A DNA stretch of 64,000 nucleotides from Corynespora cassiicola (Eukaryota; Ascomycota; Dothideomycetes; Pleosporales; Corynesporascaceae): contig JAEUWY010000001.1 in assembly GCA_022059125.1 (NCBI GenBank), positions 2,294,001-2,358,000 of the forward strand, in the 5' to 3' direction. A program made the position numbers and the translations under genes. Of the stretch, positions 48,359-58,802 are shown piece after piece; positions within the stretch are counted from its first letter, which is position 1, and every line of letters begins with the position of its first letter. Below the pieces are notes generated by a model. It was given only the letters and a program-made list of their open reading frames with translations. It had not been told where the DNA came from and ran no database searches.

Positions 48359-49422
48359 AACAAAATAAAACGAGGAGCCACTAATAAAGACAGCGCAGGC
48401 GTGTCGACCAGTTCCGGGCCTGGAGCTTGGCCTTTCGTTCCTAATCTGGAGCCATTTCAACGCATGTCACCTCTCCGAATCGATCTTCCCTCTCCCTTCG
48501 TTAATATACTTTTCTGGCACTCAGCGACACTTGGCGAGACATACCCCTTGAAGCATAGCGGGCTTATGTATTTCGGCTCTGGCTCTTTGTTCTTTTCCAT
48601 GGCGTTTGTTTTCGTTTGGAGCCATCAACAAGCACGGCGTTCCCAGGACCTTCAAGACATCGGCAAGATGTAGACGACCATCGGCAGGACCCCTGAAAGC
48701 ACGGACAGACTTACGGCGAGGGCGGTTTGCATGTATTTCGGGTAGCGGGAAGCGACGGTACATTCGCTGGGCGGAGCGAGGCGGGGTTATCTGTTTGTAT
48801 TTGTGAACGGTCTTCACGGTGGGAACCATGGACGATTTTCCTTTTCTTTTTTTGACGATTAGCACGCGCGTTATTCTTGAGCGTGCAGTGTGCCGCGCTG
48901 TTTTTGGCGTGTTAGGAAGCGCACACACACACACCTTTACGAGATCAGGTTTTCATACTCTGTCACGACTGCATCTGTGAGGTCTGCTTGTGTCTGCTCG
49001 TTATTCGCATTCGCTCCCAGGCCTCAAGCCCTGTACACTACTGTAGAATGTCGATACCCACAGCCAGCACTAACAAAAGTTTATTGTCTTCTTCATCAGG
49101 AGCCCCAGCCTCTTTGTTTAGTCAGCCGCCCGATGACAAGCCGCGTGATCTCCACACGGGGTGGGATGAACAGGACGGGATGCGATGGCGGAGGGCTTGG
49201 CGGCGTCCGAGCACCTTCAGGCCTGCTTTCGAGGCGCTTTCGCGAGGCGGTGAATTGGCCACCCATGCCACAGACGTGTACTTTCGCGAAGAACACTCGC
49301 ACACCGCCCAGTGGCCATTTCGCGCCCGCTTTATCTCCCGAGGCTGCCCATGCGACCTAGATACGACACCGTACAGGCCGCATTGTAACTCTCGTGGCTC
49401 GAATAAGCCATGCGCCCAAGCA
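48359..49422. other. Intergenic region between the HAL-type kinase and SLP1 genes
   Basis: AATAAA-like motifs just after the kinase stop (about 48364-48388) could direct polyadenylation. A CA dinucleotide run occurs near 48921-48933. The plus-strand frame of SLP1 stays open back to about 48988, but the signal peptide argues that translation starts at 49423. Confidence 0.55.
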
Positions 49423-52400
49423 ATGCCCACGATTGGCGCACCCCTCCGCAAATGGACTCCCCTTCTGCTCCTCTGCAGCGTACCGACGCTTGCCCTCGTC
49501 CAGTCCGCGAATGAGACCGCCGCCCACGTTGACCCCAGCGCTGCCAACGGCCATGCAGTATCGAGTACCGACGCAAAGTACCTGTCTGCCAACTCATCTC
49601 CGCATAAGCCATCGTCCCTCCTTTACTCCGATACGGCATGTCCCTTCCGTACCATCAACTACATTACACACACGCTGCCACAGCAATGCCTGAAGACGAG
49701 CTGGTCGGCCCCCGGACAGCTTGCAGAGAGGACGGGTGCGGACGGTGAGGGTGCGTCTGGCCCTCCAGAAGCTACCATCAGCACTGGAGCGGGCTCGGAG
49801 GGGCTGGGAGAGGGGCATCGACCGGGCCCATCATCTGTCGGAAGCTTCCAACCAAAAGAGACGGCATCACCTCATGGCACTACCAATACACAGCCAGAGT
49901 CGGAGCTGGAGACCGACTCGCCCTTGGACAACGCCAACTTCCTCTCCTTCGAAGAATGGAAGATGAAGAACCTTGCCCGTGCCGGCCAGTCACCCGAGAA
50001 TGTTGGACAGGGACGAGCAGCTTCTTCGGGCGCTCGGGCCCAACGGCGCCCCGTCAATATAAATGCTTTGGACTCGCTGGGCGAGGAGTCTGAGATTGAG
50101 ATTGACTTCAGCGGCTTTGGCAAACGCGACGAGGAAAGTGGGGGTTCACACATGGCACAGCCTGGAGCTTCAGATGTTGCCCAAACTACTACTCCTACCG
50201 ACGACGATGACAAGGTTGCTCCAAGCTCATGGGCTCTCAGCAAAGACGCTGGCAAGACATGCAAGGAACGCTTCAATTACGCCTCCTTCGATTGTGCCGC
50301 AACGGTCCACAAGACTAACCCCAAGGCAAAGAGCTCCTCGTCTATCCTGATCGAGAACAAGGACAGCTACATGTTGAACGAATGCTCTGCTTCAAACAAG
50401 TTCTTCATTGTCGAGCTTTGCGATGACATACTTGTCGACACCATTGTTCTTGCGAACTACGAGTTCTTTTCTTCCATGTTTCGCCACTTCCGGGTCAGTG
50501 TATCAGACCGGTATCCTGTCAAGATGGACCGGTGGCGGACACTGGGTACTTTTGAAGCACGCAATTCACGCGAGATTCAGCCATTTCTCGTGACGGAGCC
50601 ACAGATATGGGCGCGTTACCTCCGCATTGAATTCCTCACACATTATGGCAATGAGTTCTATTGCCCCCTGAGCTTGCTGCGTGTGCATGGCACCACGATG
50701 ATGGAGCAGTTCAGGCGCGAAGAAGAGCAAGCCCGGGGCGACGATGACTTTGTGCCCATCGAGGCTGTCGATGGAGACCCGGTCAAAACGGCTGAGCCCA
50801 TCTCCGGCGAGGATGAATCTGTACCCACTCAGCCACTGCCGAGTCAGCCGGATAAAGTTTCAGTACCTGTGTTCGAAGCTTCAGCCGCCACAGACGAGAC
50901 ATTGCAATCAGAGGAGCCAATGGTCAACCCAAGCCACCGTTCTGCCAGTGTAGATCAACAGTCCGATGTATCCGCTATCTCTGAGGAACCTACAACATCG
51001 AGTCGATCCACGGCGGTCTCACAGGAAGCCGACTCCATGAGTGAATCTACCCTGTCATCGTCTTCGACGTCGTCATCACTGTCACTAAGTGCCAACGAGA
51101 CGCGCGTGACTGAGACGGCAGGAACTGATGGAAGGAGCGTGTTTTCTTCGTCGGGCACAAACTCAGCAGATACAATATCTGCCAAGAGCCCCCCCACGGA
51201 AGAGAGTACTATGAAAGTACACAGTACTACCCAGAGTAGTAAGACGGCGAGGTCCGTAGCAAATGAGACTGCAAGTGCGCCTTCGGGGTCTTCGATGGCC
51301 AAGGCGGCGGCCAACTCGACAGCAAGTGGTTCGCCGGTGCACTCGCAACCGCGCTCATCACAGACACAACCTGGTCCCGCTGTTCCCACGACACAGGAGT
51401 CTTTTTTCAAATCCATTCATAAACGCCTTCAGCAATTAGAGGTCAACAGCACCCTCTCACTCCAATACATTGAGGAGCAGTCTCGCATCCTCCGAGATGC
51501 CTTTATGAAGGTCGAGAAGCGGCAATTGACCAAGACGGAGAAGTTTTTGGACCACTTGAACAGTACAGTCATGCAAGAGCTCAAGAGCTATCGCAGCATG
51601 TACGATCAGCTGTGGCAGAGTACCATTCTTGAATTGGAAGGGATGAAGGAGAGGCAAAAGGCTGAGATTGGCGAGATTGGCGCACGTCTTAGTCTGGTCG
51701 CTGACGAGCTTGTTTGGCAGAAGAGGATGGCCGTTGTACAGTCGACTCTTCTGCTTCTCTGCCTCGGCTTGGTTCTGTTTGTACGTTCAGGCACTCTGGG
51801 CTCGCAGCCCGACGTGCCCATTGTACAGCAACTTGGGCATAGGTATTCCAGCTTCTTTGACTCTCCTCCCCGCAGTCCTCCAAACACAGGATCTCTGAGG
51901 CGTAGGTCGACCTTCAGAAACATGTGGCGGAATCACTCATCTGCGGGTCTTAGTGAACGTAGTGGACATTACAGCGATGGGATGAATGGCATGTCCGATG
52001 TAGAAACGGACGGACGACGTAGCCCGGCACAAGTCACGTTTGCGCCAGCCACGCCAATGACGCCCAGTGCTGCATCCGACATGGGCAGGGAGACGGGCAT
52101 TTCGCCTCGTCAAGTAGGCGGAGTCATGGCTAATGTGGGCGTGGACCAGGCGTCTGGGCTCCTCACTCCTACCGAGGCAAGTGGCGATGACCAAGCAAAG
52201 AGAATTCAAGTACTCGAAACGCAGTCAGGGCCAGCCACACCACGAGGCTCCCGGGATAGCCGGCCGTCATGGGAGGAAGTGGATAGAGCGGTTGATTTGT
52301 TGAGGGCGGAAGAACAGGGTCAAGCCCAAGAGCTTGAGTTGAATCTGCAGCGTGAACGCAGGCTGAAGAGATCGCCTCTGCGCAGAGCGGAGAGCTACGA

Positions 52401-52458
52401 TGGTGCCGAAGACTCGCCGGGCAATGACTCCGGCGATGGCTTATTCACGGCAGACTAA
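49423..52458 (+). CDS. SLP1: SUN-like ER membrane protein SLP1
   Basis: Homologue of yeast Slp1, an ER protein with a SUN-like domain that works with Emp65 in protecting folding proteins. Single exon, 1011 residues. A signal peptide covers about 1-27 (WTPLLLLCSVPTLALVQS). An acidic, Ser-rich lumenal stretch contains the conserved NFLSFEEWK motif (about 167). The SUN-like (beta-sandwich) domain is at about 278-430: CKERFNYASFDCAATV, NECSASNKFFIVELCDDILVDTIVLANYEFFSSMFRHFRVSVSDRYP, YLRIEFLTHYGNEFYCPLSLLRVHG. A Ser/Thr-rich linker, a coiled coil (about 665-760) and one membrane helix (about 768-788, VQSTLLLLCLGLVLFV) follow; the cytosolic tail is about 220 residues. About twice the yeast length, mainly through disordered segments. 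Confidence 0.92.
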   Translation: MPTIGAPLRKWTPLLLLCSVPTLALVQSANETAAHVDPSAANGHAVSSTDAKYLSANSSPHKPSSLLYSDTACPFRTINYITHTLPQQCLKTSWSAPGQLAERTGADGEGASGPPEATISTGAGSEGLGEGHRPGPSSVGSFQPKETASPHGTTNTQPESELETDSPLDNANFLSFEEWKMKNLARAGQSPENVGQGRAASSGARAQRRPVNINALDSLGEESEIEIDFSGFGKRDEESGGSHMAQPGASDVAQTTTPTDDDDKVAPSSWALSKDAGKTCKERFNYASFDCAATVHKTNPKAKSSSSILIENKDSYMLNECSASNKFFIVELCDDILVDTIVLANYEFFSSMFRHFRVSVSDRYPVKMDRWRTLGTFEARNSREIQPFLVTEPQIWARYLRIEFLTHYGNEFYCPLSLLRVHGTTMMEQFRREEEQARGDDDFVPIEAVDGDPVKTAEPISGEDESVPTQPLPSQPDKVSVPVFEASAATDETLQSEEPMVNPSHRSASVDQQSDVSAISEEPTTSSRSTAVSQEADSMSESTLSSSSTSSSLSLSANETRVTETAGTDGRSVFSSSGTNSADTISAKSPPTEESTMKVHSTTQSSKTARSVANETASAPSGSSMAKAAANSTASGSPVHSQPRSSQTQPGPAVPTTQESFFKSIHKRLQQLEVNSTLSLQYIEEQSRILRDAFMKVEKRQLTKTEKFLDHLNSTVMQELKSYRSMYDQLWQSTILELEGMKERQKAEIGEIGARLSLVADELVWQKRMAVVQSTLLLLCLGLVLFVRSGTLGSQPDVPIVQQLGHRYSSFFDSPPRSPPNTGSLRRRSTFRNMWRNHSSAGLSERSGHYSDGMNGMSDVETDGRRSPAQVTFAPATPMTPSAASDMGRETGISPRQVGGVMANVGVDQASGLLTPTEASGDDQAKRIQVLETQSGPATPRGSRDSRPSWEEVDRAVDLLRAEEQGQAQELELNLQRERRLKRSPLRRAESYDGAEDSPGNDSGDGLFTAD

Positions 52459-52904
52459 CGAGTTATGGTGGACTTTGACCTTTGAGCGCGTTGCATTTCT
52501 AGGCGTTGGGGATTCATGGGTGCATTGCTATGCCGGCGATGGAGACATTTGCCTGATTTACGATTCTTTTTTTCTTATGCCCCATGTACACTACGAGTGA
52601 TTTAATTTCTAGTGTCGAGCGAATTCATGATTATTCCGAGTCGAACTACCATGATGCGGCCTGCTGTCAGATAATCATCAGCCCATCCCGCCAAGACATG
52701 GTGTCGTGGATACCCGAACCTCGGTAAAATCCATAGTTTTGGGGTTGCGGGTATTGCGGGGGTCAGGATGGGGGAGCTTAGCTGCTCAGCAACGCGTCCT
52801 AAAAACTCGCCATGCCCGAGTCACCCTCATTCTCCTTCAACTACCCCGGAATTCCCCCCTGATCTCTTCCCCAGATACTTCCGTTCCCTCCAGATCCGCA
52901 CACC
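52459..52904. other. Promoter region of the acyl-CoA dehydrogenase gene
   Basis: No gene seen. The last 60 bases before the start codon are pyrimidine-rich. Confidence 0.5.
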
Positions 52905-54496
52905 ATGTCGGAACTCCTAGTCAACCACCACAACGGCCACCTCACGGCCTCGCAAAGGATACCCGCCATTGCGCGGCCCTTCGTTAGCGAGCGAGCTGCG
53001 AAGACGCTGGATATCGTAGGTCGTCCCAATGGCTTGACCAATGCCGGATACTGATGCCGTGGCAGGTCGAGAAGTTCGTCGAAGAAGAATGCATCCCAGC
53101 CGACGCCGTATACCTGCGCCAGATTGGCGAGACGACAGAGCAGCGCTTCTCGTCGCATCCCCCCATGATTGAGGAGCTCAAGAAGAAGGCACAGGAGCTC
53201 GGTCTCTGGAATATGTTTTTGCCCAAGGCCCACTTCAAGGAGGGTGCTGGCTTCAGCAATCTAGAGTATGGCCTCATGGCTGAATATCTGGGCAAAAGCA
53301 GAACTGCCTCCGAGGTACCATCTTCCGCATCAGACCCCGGGATTAATCATCTTGGGCTGTTTGATTCCAAGACGCATGGCTGACCACATGTAGGCTACCA
53401 ACTGCTCTGCTCCAGACACTGGCAACATGGAGGTGCTCGCCAAGTATGGCAATGAGCAGCAGAAGCGTCGCTGGCTCGACCCGCTGCTCCAGGGCAAGAT
53501 CCGCTCTGCCTTCCTGATGACGGAGCCTCAGGTAGCATCCAGTGATGCCACCAACATTGAGATGTCGATCAAGCGCGACGGCGACTCTTATGTCCTGAAC
53601 GGCTCGGTACGTAATCCCCCATCACGCCGCAGACGGCACACCTTACTTACTCTGGACAGAAATGGTGGTCCTCTGGCATCGGCGATCCTCGCTGCGAGAT
53701 TTATATCGTCCTGGGCAAGACCGACCCCAACCACAAGGAAAAGTACAAGCAGCAGTCGGTAGTCCTCGTCCCGCACGATGCTCCCGGCATCACTATCCAC
53801 CGCATGCTCGGCGTCTTCGGCTACGACGACGCCCCCCACGGCCACGGCCACGTGACGTTCAAGAACGTGCGCGTCCCCGCCGGCAACATGGTCCTGGGCG
53901 AGGGCCGCGGCTTCGAGATCATCCAGGGCCGCCTCGGCCCCGGACGCATCCACCACGCCATGCGCAGCATCGGTGCCGCCGAGAAGGCCCTCGAGTGGTT
54001 CCTCGCCCGCATCAATGACGACCGCAAGAAGCCCTTTGGCGAGATGCTGAACAAGCACGGCATCATGCTCGAGCGCGTCGCCCGCTCGCGCATCGAGATC
54101 GATGCCGCCCGCCTCGCCGTCTGCAACGCGGCCATCAAGATCGACGAGTCCAATGCCAAGGGTGCGCTCAAGGAGATTGCAGAGGTCAAGGTTTTTGTTC
54201 CAGAGGTTATGCTTACGGTGATTGATCGCGCCATTCAGGCATATGGTGGTGCTGGCGTGTCGCAGGACACGCCGCTCGCCGCCATGTATGCGAATGGACG
54301 TACCATGCGCATTGTGGATGGTCCGGATGAGGTGCATCTACTGCAGCTGGGCAAGAACGAAAACAAGAGGGGTGTCGCGCACAAGAGGAGGCTGGAGGCT
54401 CAGAGGCTCAAGGGTGAGGAGCTGTGCAGGAAGTACGGTATTGAGCCCAAGGATCTGCTGCATTTGGATAGGAAGACGGCGGAGAGTAAGTTGTAG
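52905..54496 (+). CDS. Acyl-CoA dehydrogenase with peroxisomal targeting signal
   Basis: FAD-dependent acyl-CoA dehydrogenase of the ACAD10/11-like group, predicted to introduce a trans-2 double bond in fatty acyl-CoA. Exons 52905-53015, 53066-53314, 53394-53606 and 53660-54496, all in phase 0, give 469 residues. Motifs: [20 protein letters not shown] and [21 protein letters not shown] (FAD/substrate pocket), [21 protein letters not shown], and [16 protein letters not shown] with [15 protein letters not shown] in the C-terminal helical domain. The protein ends in SKL, a canonical type-1 peroxisomal targeting signal, so a peroxisomal beta-oxidation role is likely. No mitochondrial presequence is evident. 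Confidence 0.93.
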
Positions 54497-55526
54497 GTCT
54501 TGTTAGCGCCATTGTTAGATTAAAAGGATAGGAAATTGAATTGTGTCTACGAGACTGGTGTTTGCGATGTGATTGTGGGGATCGTGAGCTTGGTGTTCGT
54601 TGTTCTGCGGATGGAACGTGCTTTGTGCGCGTTGCTTCTCCGTCGCTCCGGGGAGTTTTCTTCCTTGTACATGATAGCTGGACTATATGCATGATAATGA
54701 CCGACTTTGCACGCGTCTTGCCTTGGGTCTAGCCTGTGGACTGGTAGCTTCGGAAGCAAACATCCCCTCTTTTGCAACGCTAGTTTGTCTGAAGTATACC
54801 GTGTTCCTGTCAAGCAGTAGTCGCGACAGTATACACATGACCACGTCCATCCTCTAACTAAACAAGTAGAGGAATAAATCGCCACACCATTGATACATTC
54901 CAAATCATAAGTTCTCGAGTATACTAATCACTCTCAGCTTCTACTGCCCTCGTCCTTGTCTCGTGCAAACCAACAACCATCTTTTTCTGGGCGAGAGCGT
55001 CTACGAGGACATTGTATAGGTTCGCCGTGAATATGATGTCATGCGATCGCTTAGATGTAAGGTGTGGTTACACGTCCGATGACAGTGGATGGTCAGCGGC
55101 GAAGGGATGTGATGTCGACCAGCACAGGGGAATGTTGGAATATCAGATTCGGGAAATGCGATAGTGCTCCTCACGCCGAAGCTGAGCGGAATTGATGCAC
55201 GGTAGACTCAATATATGGGTTAAACGTTACTGGCTTGACCTTGGTTGGGTCAGTGGGGGTAGACCAAGTATATTTATCGAAAATTCCAGGAGATGTTGAT
55301 TGACATCTTGCTGATCTCAAACGAGTCGAATTGCAAGCCCAAGAAAGGAAATCTGACAAGACGAGGATGCGCTGCATAATACGCAGAGCGGCACCTGTAT
55401 CCCCACGCGAACGATTGGCCCGAGCGCCCAAGGCCAAGTTCACCAAGCAGGTCAAGACTCCCAAGGCTCTCGGAGCACGCCATCATCGCATTGCGCCGCA
55501 AGCCCAGCGCCTCCAAAATCAACGAC
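54497..55526. other. Intergenic region upstream of the PIG-P gene
   Basis: Two plus-strand genes flank it. Overlapping frames at 55171-55526 are open in more than one phase; an upstream exon of the PIG-P gene may hide here but no clear splice was found. Confidence 0.45.
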
Positions 55527-56627
55527 ATGCCACCACAAAGCAGGGGAAATGCCATCCCCACCGGCTTCCAGTCCAAGTCGACCCCAAATCTCTCCACGAC
55601 GCTCCAATCTGCCAAGCGCTCCAATGGCCACGCCCCTCCAGACTCCCGATCAACCGCCAGCCCGCTGTCGCCGATACCGAACACATCTCCCTCGGAGCCC
55701 GCGTCGATAGAGGACAACCTGCAGGAAGAGGAGGTGGAGGCGCCTGGTGTGAACGACTCCGAAGAGTCGGGCTCAGACGACTCGGATGACAATCTACCCA
55801 CGTCGCGGCCGCTATATGCTTCACGCTCGCAGACGCATCTACCTCCCCATGCCGCGAGCACACTGTTCCCACCCTTCTACAACCGGCCGCCGACTCCTCT
55901 GCCTCCATCGCCTTCGTTAACGTCTCTTCTGCGGCCTTCGTTCAGCACAACCACCTCACGGCCTACTACGCCGGATTCCTCAGATGTCGAAGTGCCATAC
56001 GGGGCCAAAGGGACACAGGGGACGAATACGCCGGCATCGTCGACAAATCTCGCGAGCATAACAAAGTCGGCACGGCACGCGCCGACGGTGCCTCGGGCCT
56101 CGCCGAAAGTTCCCACATACGAGTACTATGGCTTCGCGCTGTACATGGGCAGCTCAGCCGCTTTCTTAATGTACATTCTCTGGGCATATGTACCTTCTCC
56201 GATGTTGCATCAGATGGGCATCCACTACTACCCGAGCCGATGGTGGGCACTTGCCATTCCGTGCTGGATGGTGGTCCTAGTGCTGTACATCTATGTCGCA
56301 TTGGCCAGCTACAACACGCGATATTTGACGCTACCGCTCAGCAGCTGCGAGAACCTCGTCGACGAGTGCGCTCAGGTTGCAGTTGTCGATCGCCGTACAG
56401 GCAAGATTGTACGAGATCGGCTTGTGAACGCCCAGCGAGCCGAGAAAGACAAGGGTGGGAAGGGCAGCGCTGCCGGTAGCCGAAGCAACTCGTTTTCTCA
56501 ATACCAGTTTAGCGCCTCCGAGCACGTCGATTGGAAGAGCTTTTGGAGCACCGGCACCGACGCAGTAATGGATGTGCCCATTGGCGGTGTTTGTGAGATT
56601 CTCTACGGCCAGGACTCCGATGGATAA
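55527..56627 (+). CDS. GPI19: GPI-GlcNAc transferase subunit PIG-P (GPI19)
   Basis: Subunit of the ER enzyme that adds N-acetylglucosamine to phosphatidylinositol, the first step of GPI-anchor synthesis. From the first in-frame ATG the product is 366 residues. The PIG-P domain begins near residue 195 (PTYEYYGFALYMGSSAAFLMYILWAYVP), contains the conserved YYPSRWWALAIPCWMVV and TLPL elements and has two membrane helices (about 201-221 and 241-263). The N-terminal 190 residues are Ser/Pro-rich and disordered, with an acidic patch (EESGSDDSDDN); human PIG-P (about 160 residues) lacks this. The frame is open slightly upstream of the chosen start, so the N-terminus is not certain. Confidence 0.85.
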   Translation: MPPQSRGNAIPTGFQSKSTPNLSTTLQSAKRSNGHAPPDSRSTASPLSPIPNTSPSEPASIEDNLQEEEVEAPGVNDSEESGSDDSDDNLPTSRPLYASRSQTHLPPHAASTLFPPFYNRPPTPLPPSPSLTSLLRPSFSTTTSRPTTPDSSDVEVPYGAKGTQGTNTPASSTNLASITKSARHAPTVPRASPKVPTYEYYGFALYMGSSAAFLMYILWAYVPSPMLHQMGIHYYPSRWWALAIPCWMVVLVLYIYVALASYNTRYLTLPLSSCENLVDECAQVAVVDRRTGKIVRDRLVNAQRAEKDKGGKGSAAGSRSNSFSQYQFSASEHVDWKSFWSTGTDAVMDVPIGGVCEILYGQDSDG

Positions 56628-56991
56628 ACGTATCGTCATTTTTATTCGTACAATCGCGCTAGACTTCGATCTTCTATCTCCTCGAGGAAAAGCTTGTTGA
56701 AGCTTACCTTGTGCGTTCTACCCCCACTTACCAGCCCCTCCCGACCTCGGGCAAAACCATGCAAAAGCGGGAACCTGCCCCGATATGCCATGGTAGAGCG
56801 ACGGGATTCGCTGGGTGGGTGTATTATCAACCAGTTCTAGCATCTCCGCGCATGTGTCCGGCTGTGAGCCATATAAGATGAGTGATGCTGGCTAATCGCT
56901 CCCTTTGTGTTTTCCAGCGAAGTTCCTTTTGCTGAACCGAGTGGTGTTTTTGTGCTGCAATTATTCTTGTGATACCCCCGAGCCATTCAAG
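56628..56991. other. Intergenic promoter region of the phosphatase-like gene
   Basis: No gene seen. The phosphatase-like reading frame is open upstream of its start to 56905, without a better signal peptide. Confidence 0.5.
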
Positions 56992-58484
56992 ATGCAGCTC
57001 ACCACGCTCTCTGCCCTTTCTGCCCTGGCTTCCACTGGCGCCGCTGAGACGGTCCTTGGTGCTTACATTTTCCATCGCCATGGAGACCGCACACCCAAAT
57101 CTCTCGCGCCGACAAACCTCACTACTCTCGGATATGAGCAGGTTTACACTTCAGGCTCATACTACCGCTCGCGGTACTTGACCGGCTCTTCGAAGATCCG
57201 CGGCATCAACGAGGACATTGTCAAGCTTCAGCAGCTTGCTGTGACCGCACCTGTCGACAATGTGCTCCAAAATTCGGCCATGGGTTTCCTTCAGGCACTG
57301 TACCCTCCTGTTCAGACCATCTCGACTCTGGCCAATGGAAATGAGGTTCAAGCTCCTCTGGACGGATACCAATTGATTCCCATCAACACCATCGAGACCG
57401 GTGCTGGAAGTGAGGATGCCGGGTGGCTGCAGAGCGCAAGCTCTTGCGCCAACGCACAGCTCAGCTCCAACAACTACTTCAGCAGTGAAGAGTACCAGGA
57501 CATGCTGTCGAGCACCCGGGACTTTTACGAGGCGCTCGTTCCCGTCGTGAACGAGACCCTGGATGAGTCCTACGTCAACTTCAAGAATGCCTACGTCGGT
57601 ACGTACATGCTCGCATCCAGCCTTCAAAACCATAAGAAACTCCAGCTAACAAGCATCCAGTCTACGACCTCATCAACGTCGCCGAAATCCACAACACCTC
57701 CATCCCCTCCTCCTCCGTCCTCACCAACGACACTCTCTTCCACCTTCGCACCCTCGCCGACGCCCACGAATGGGGCCTCGCGTGGAACGCCACAGACCCC
57801 ATGCGGGCCATCTCAGGCATGCAGCTCGCGGCCGAGATCCTCAGCTACATGAACAGCACCATCAAGTCTGGCACCGCGGGGTCCTCTTCCAACAAGTTCG
57901 GCATCCAGTTCGGCGCCTACGCCACTTTCATGTCCTTCTTCGGGCTCGTGGGGCTCGACACCGTCTCCGAGAACTTCAAGGGCGTCGCAGACTATGCAAG
58001 CTCCATGGCCTTTGAACTCTTCACCGACGCAGATGTGGATGCTTGGCCCGCGACCGAGGATTTGCAGGTCCGCTTCCTCTTCCACAACGGCACGGCGAGC
58101 AATTCCTCGGAGCCCCAGGTGTACCCCCTGTTCGGCTCGGACGCAAATGCCACGTCTTGGACCACTTTCCACGACAAGCTGAACGACTTCGCCATTGGCA
58201 CGACGGAGCAGTGGTGCCACAAGTGCGGCAACTCGACCGGAACGTGTGCGCCGTATGCAGGTAGCAATGACAACGGCGCGGGCTCGGCGTCGGCGCAGAG
58301 CAGCGAGGGCGGAAATGGAATTTCGCCGACGATTGGCGGCGTGATTGGTGCTTTTGTTACGCTCGCTGTGGTTCTGGGTAGCTTGGCGCTTTTCATGTTG
58401 GTGGGTGGATTTAGGTTGGTGAGCAAGAAGGCGTTGGCGGCCAGGGGGGGTGCTGTGCAGCAGGGAGTTGAGACTAAGGCTTAA
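56992..58484 (+). CDS. Histidine acid phosphatase-like membrane-anchored protein
   Basis: Member of the histidine-phosphatase superfamily, branch 2. Exons 56992-57598 and 57661-58484 (62-bp intron) give 476 residues. A signal peptide covers about 1-18; the catalytic-loop motif RHGDRTP is at 29-35, with His30 the expected nucleophile. The extracellular domain has many N-x-S/T sites and paired cysteines, and ends with a membrane helix (about 445-465) and a short basic tail. The usual proton-donor HD pair is not visible: the corresponding strand reads FGAYATFMSFFGL (about 286-298), without His or Asp. It may therefore be a weak phosphatase or a non-catalytic relative. Likely at the cell surface or in the secretory path. 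Confidence 0.85.
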
Positions 58485-58802
58485 ATGACCTTACGTCGGA
58501 GGGTTGGATTATGGTAACGAGAAGAAATGGGTTTTTGAGCTAAGAGGGAAGGTTGATACCTAGTAATGATTTCACGAGCTTTGGTAGATGAAGTTGCATG
58601 CCACATCACGTTAAGCGACAATGGTCTTCAAAGTCAACGCCTGAACACTTGAACGTGGGTCTATCTCTAATTGTTCTTTTATGGAAGTCAGACAGTTGGA
58701 TTGAATCAGAGATCTGAAAAAAAAAAAATTTCAAGATTACTGCCGCCCCTAGCCAACAATGCGCTTCTCTAGTGATTGATGCAGCCCACACCCGAATTGC
58801 AA
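58485..58802. other. Short convergent intergenic region
   Basis: Separates two convergent 3' ends. An A/T run occurs near 58718-58731. No gene seen. Confidence 0.6.

Noticed and set aside
48988..49422. Upstream extension of the SLP1 frame
   Set aside because: A clean signal peptide begins at 49423, and the upstream translation has no family similarity.
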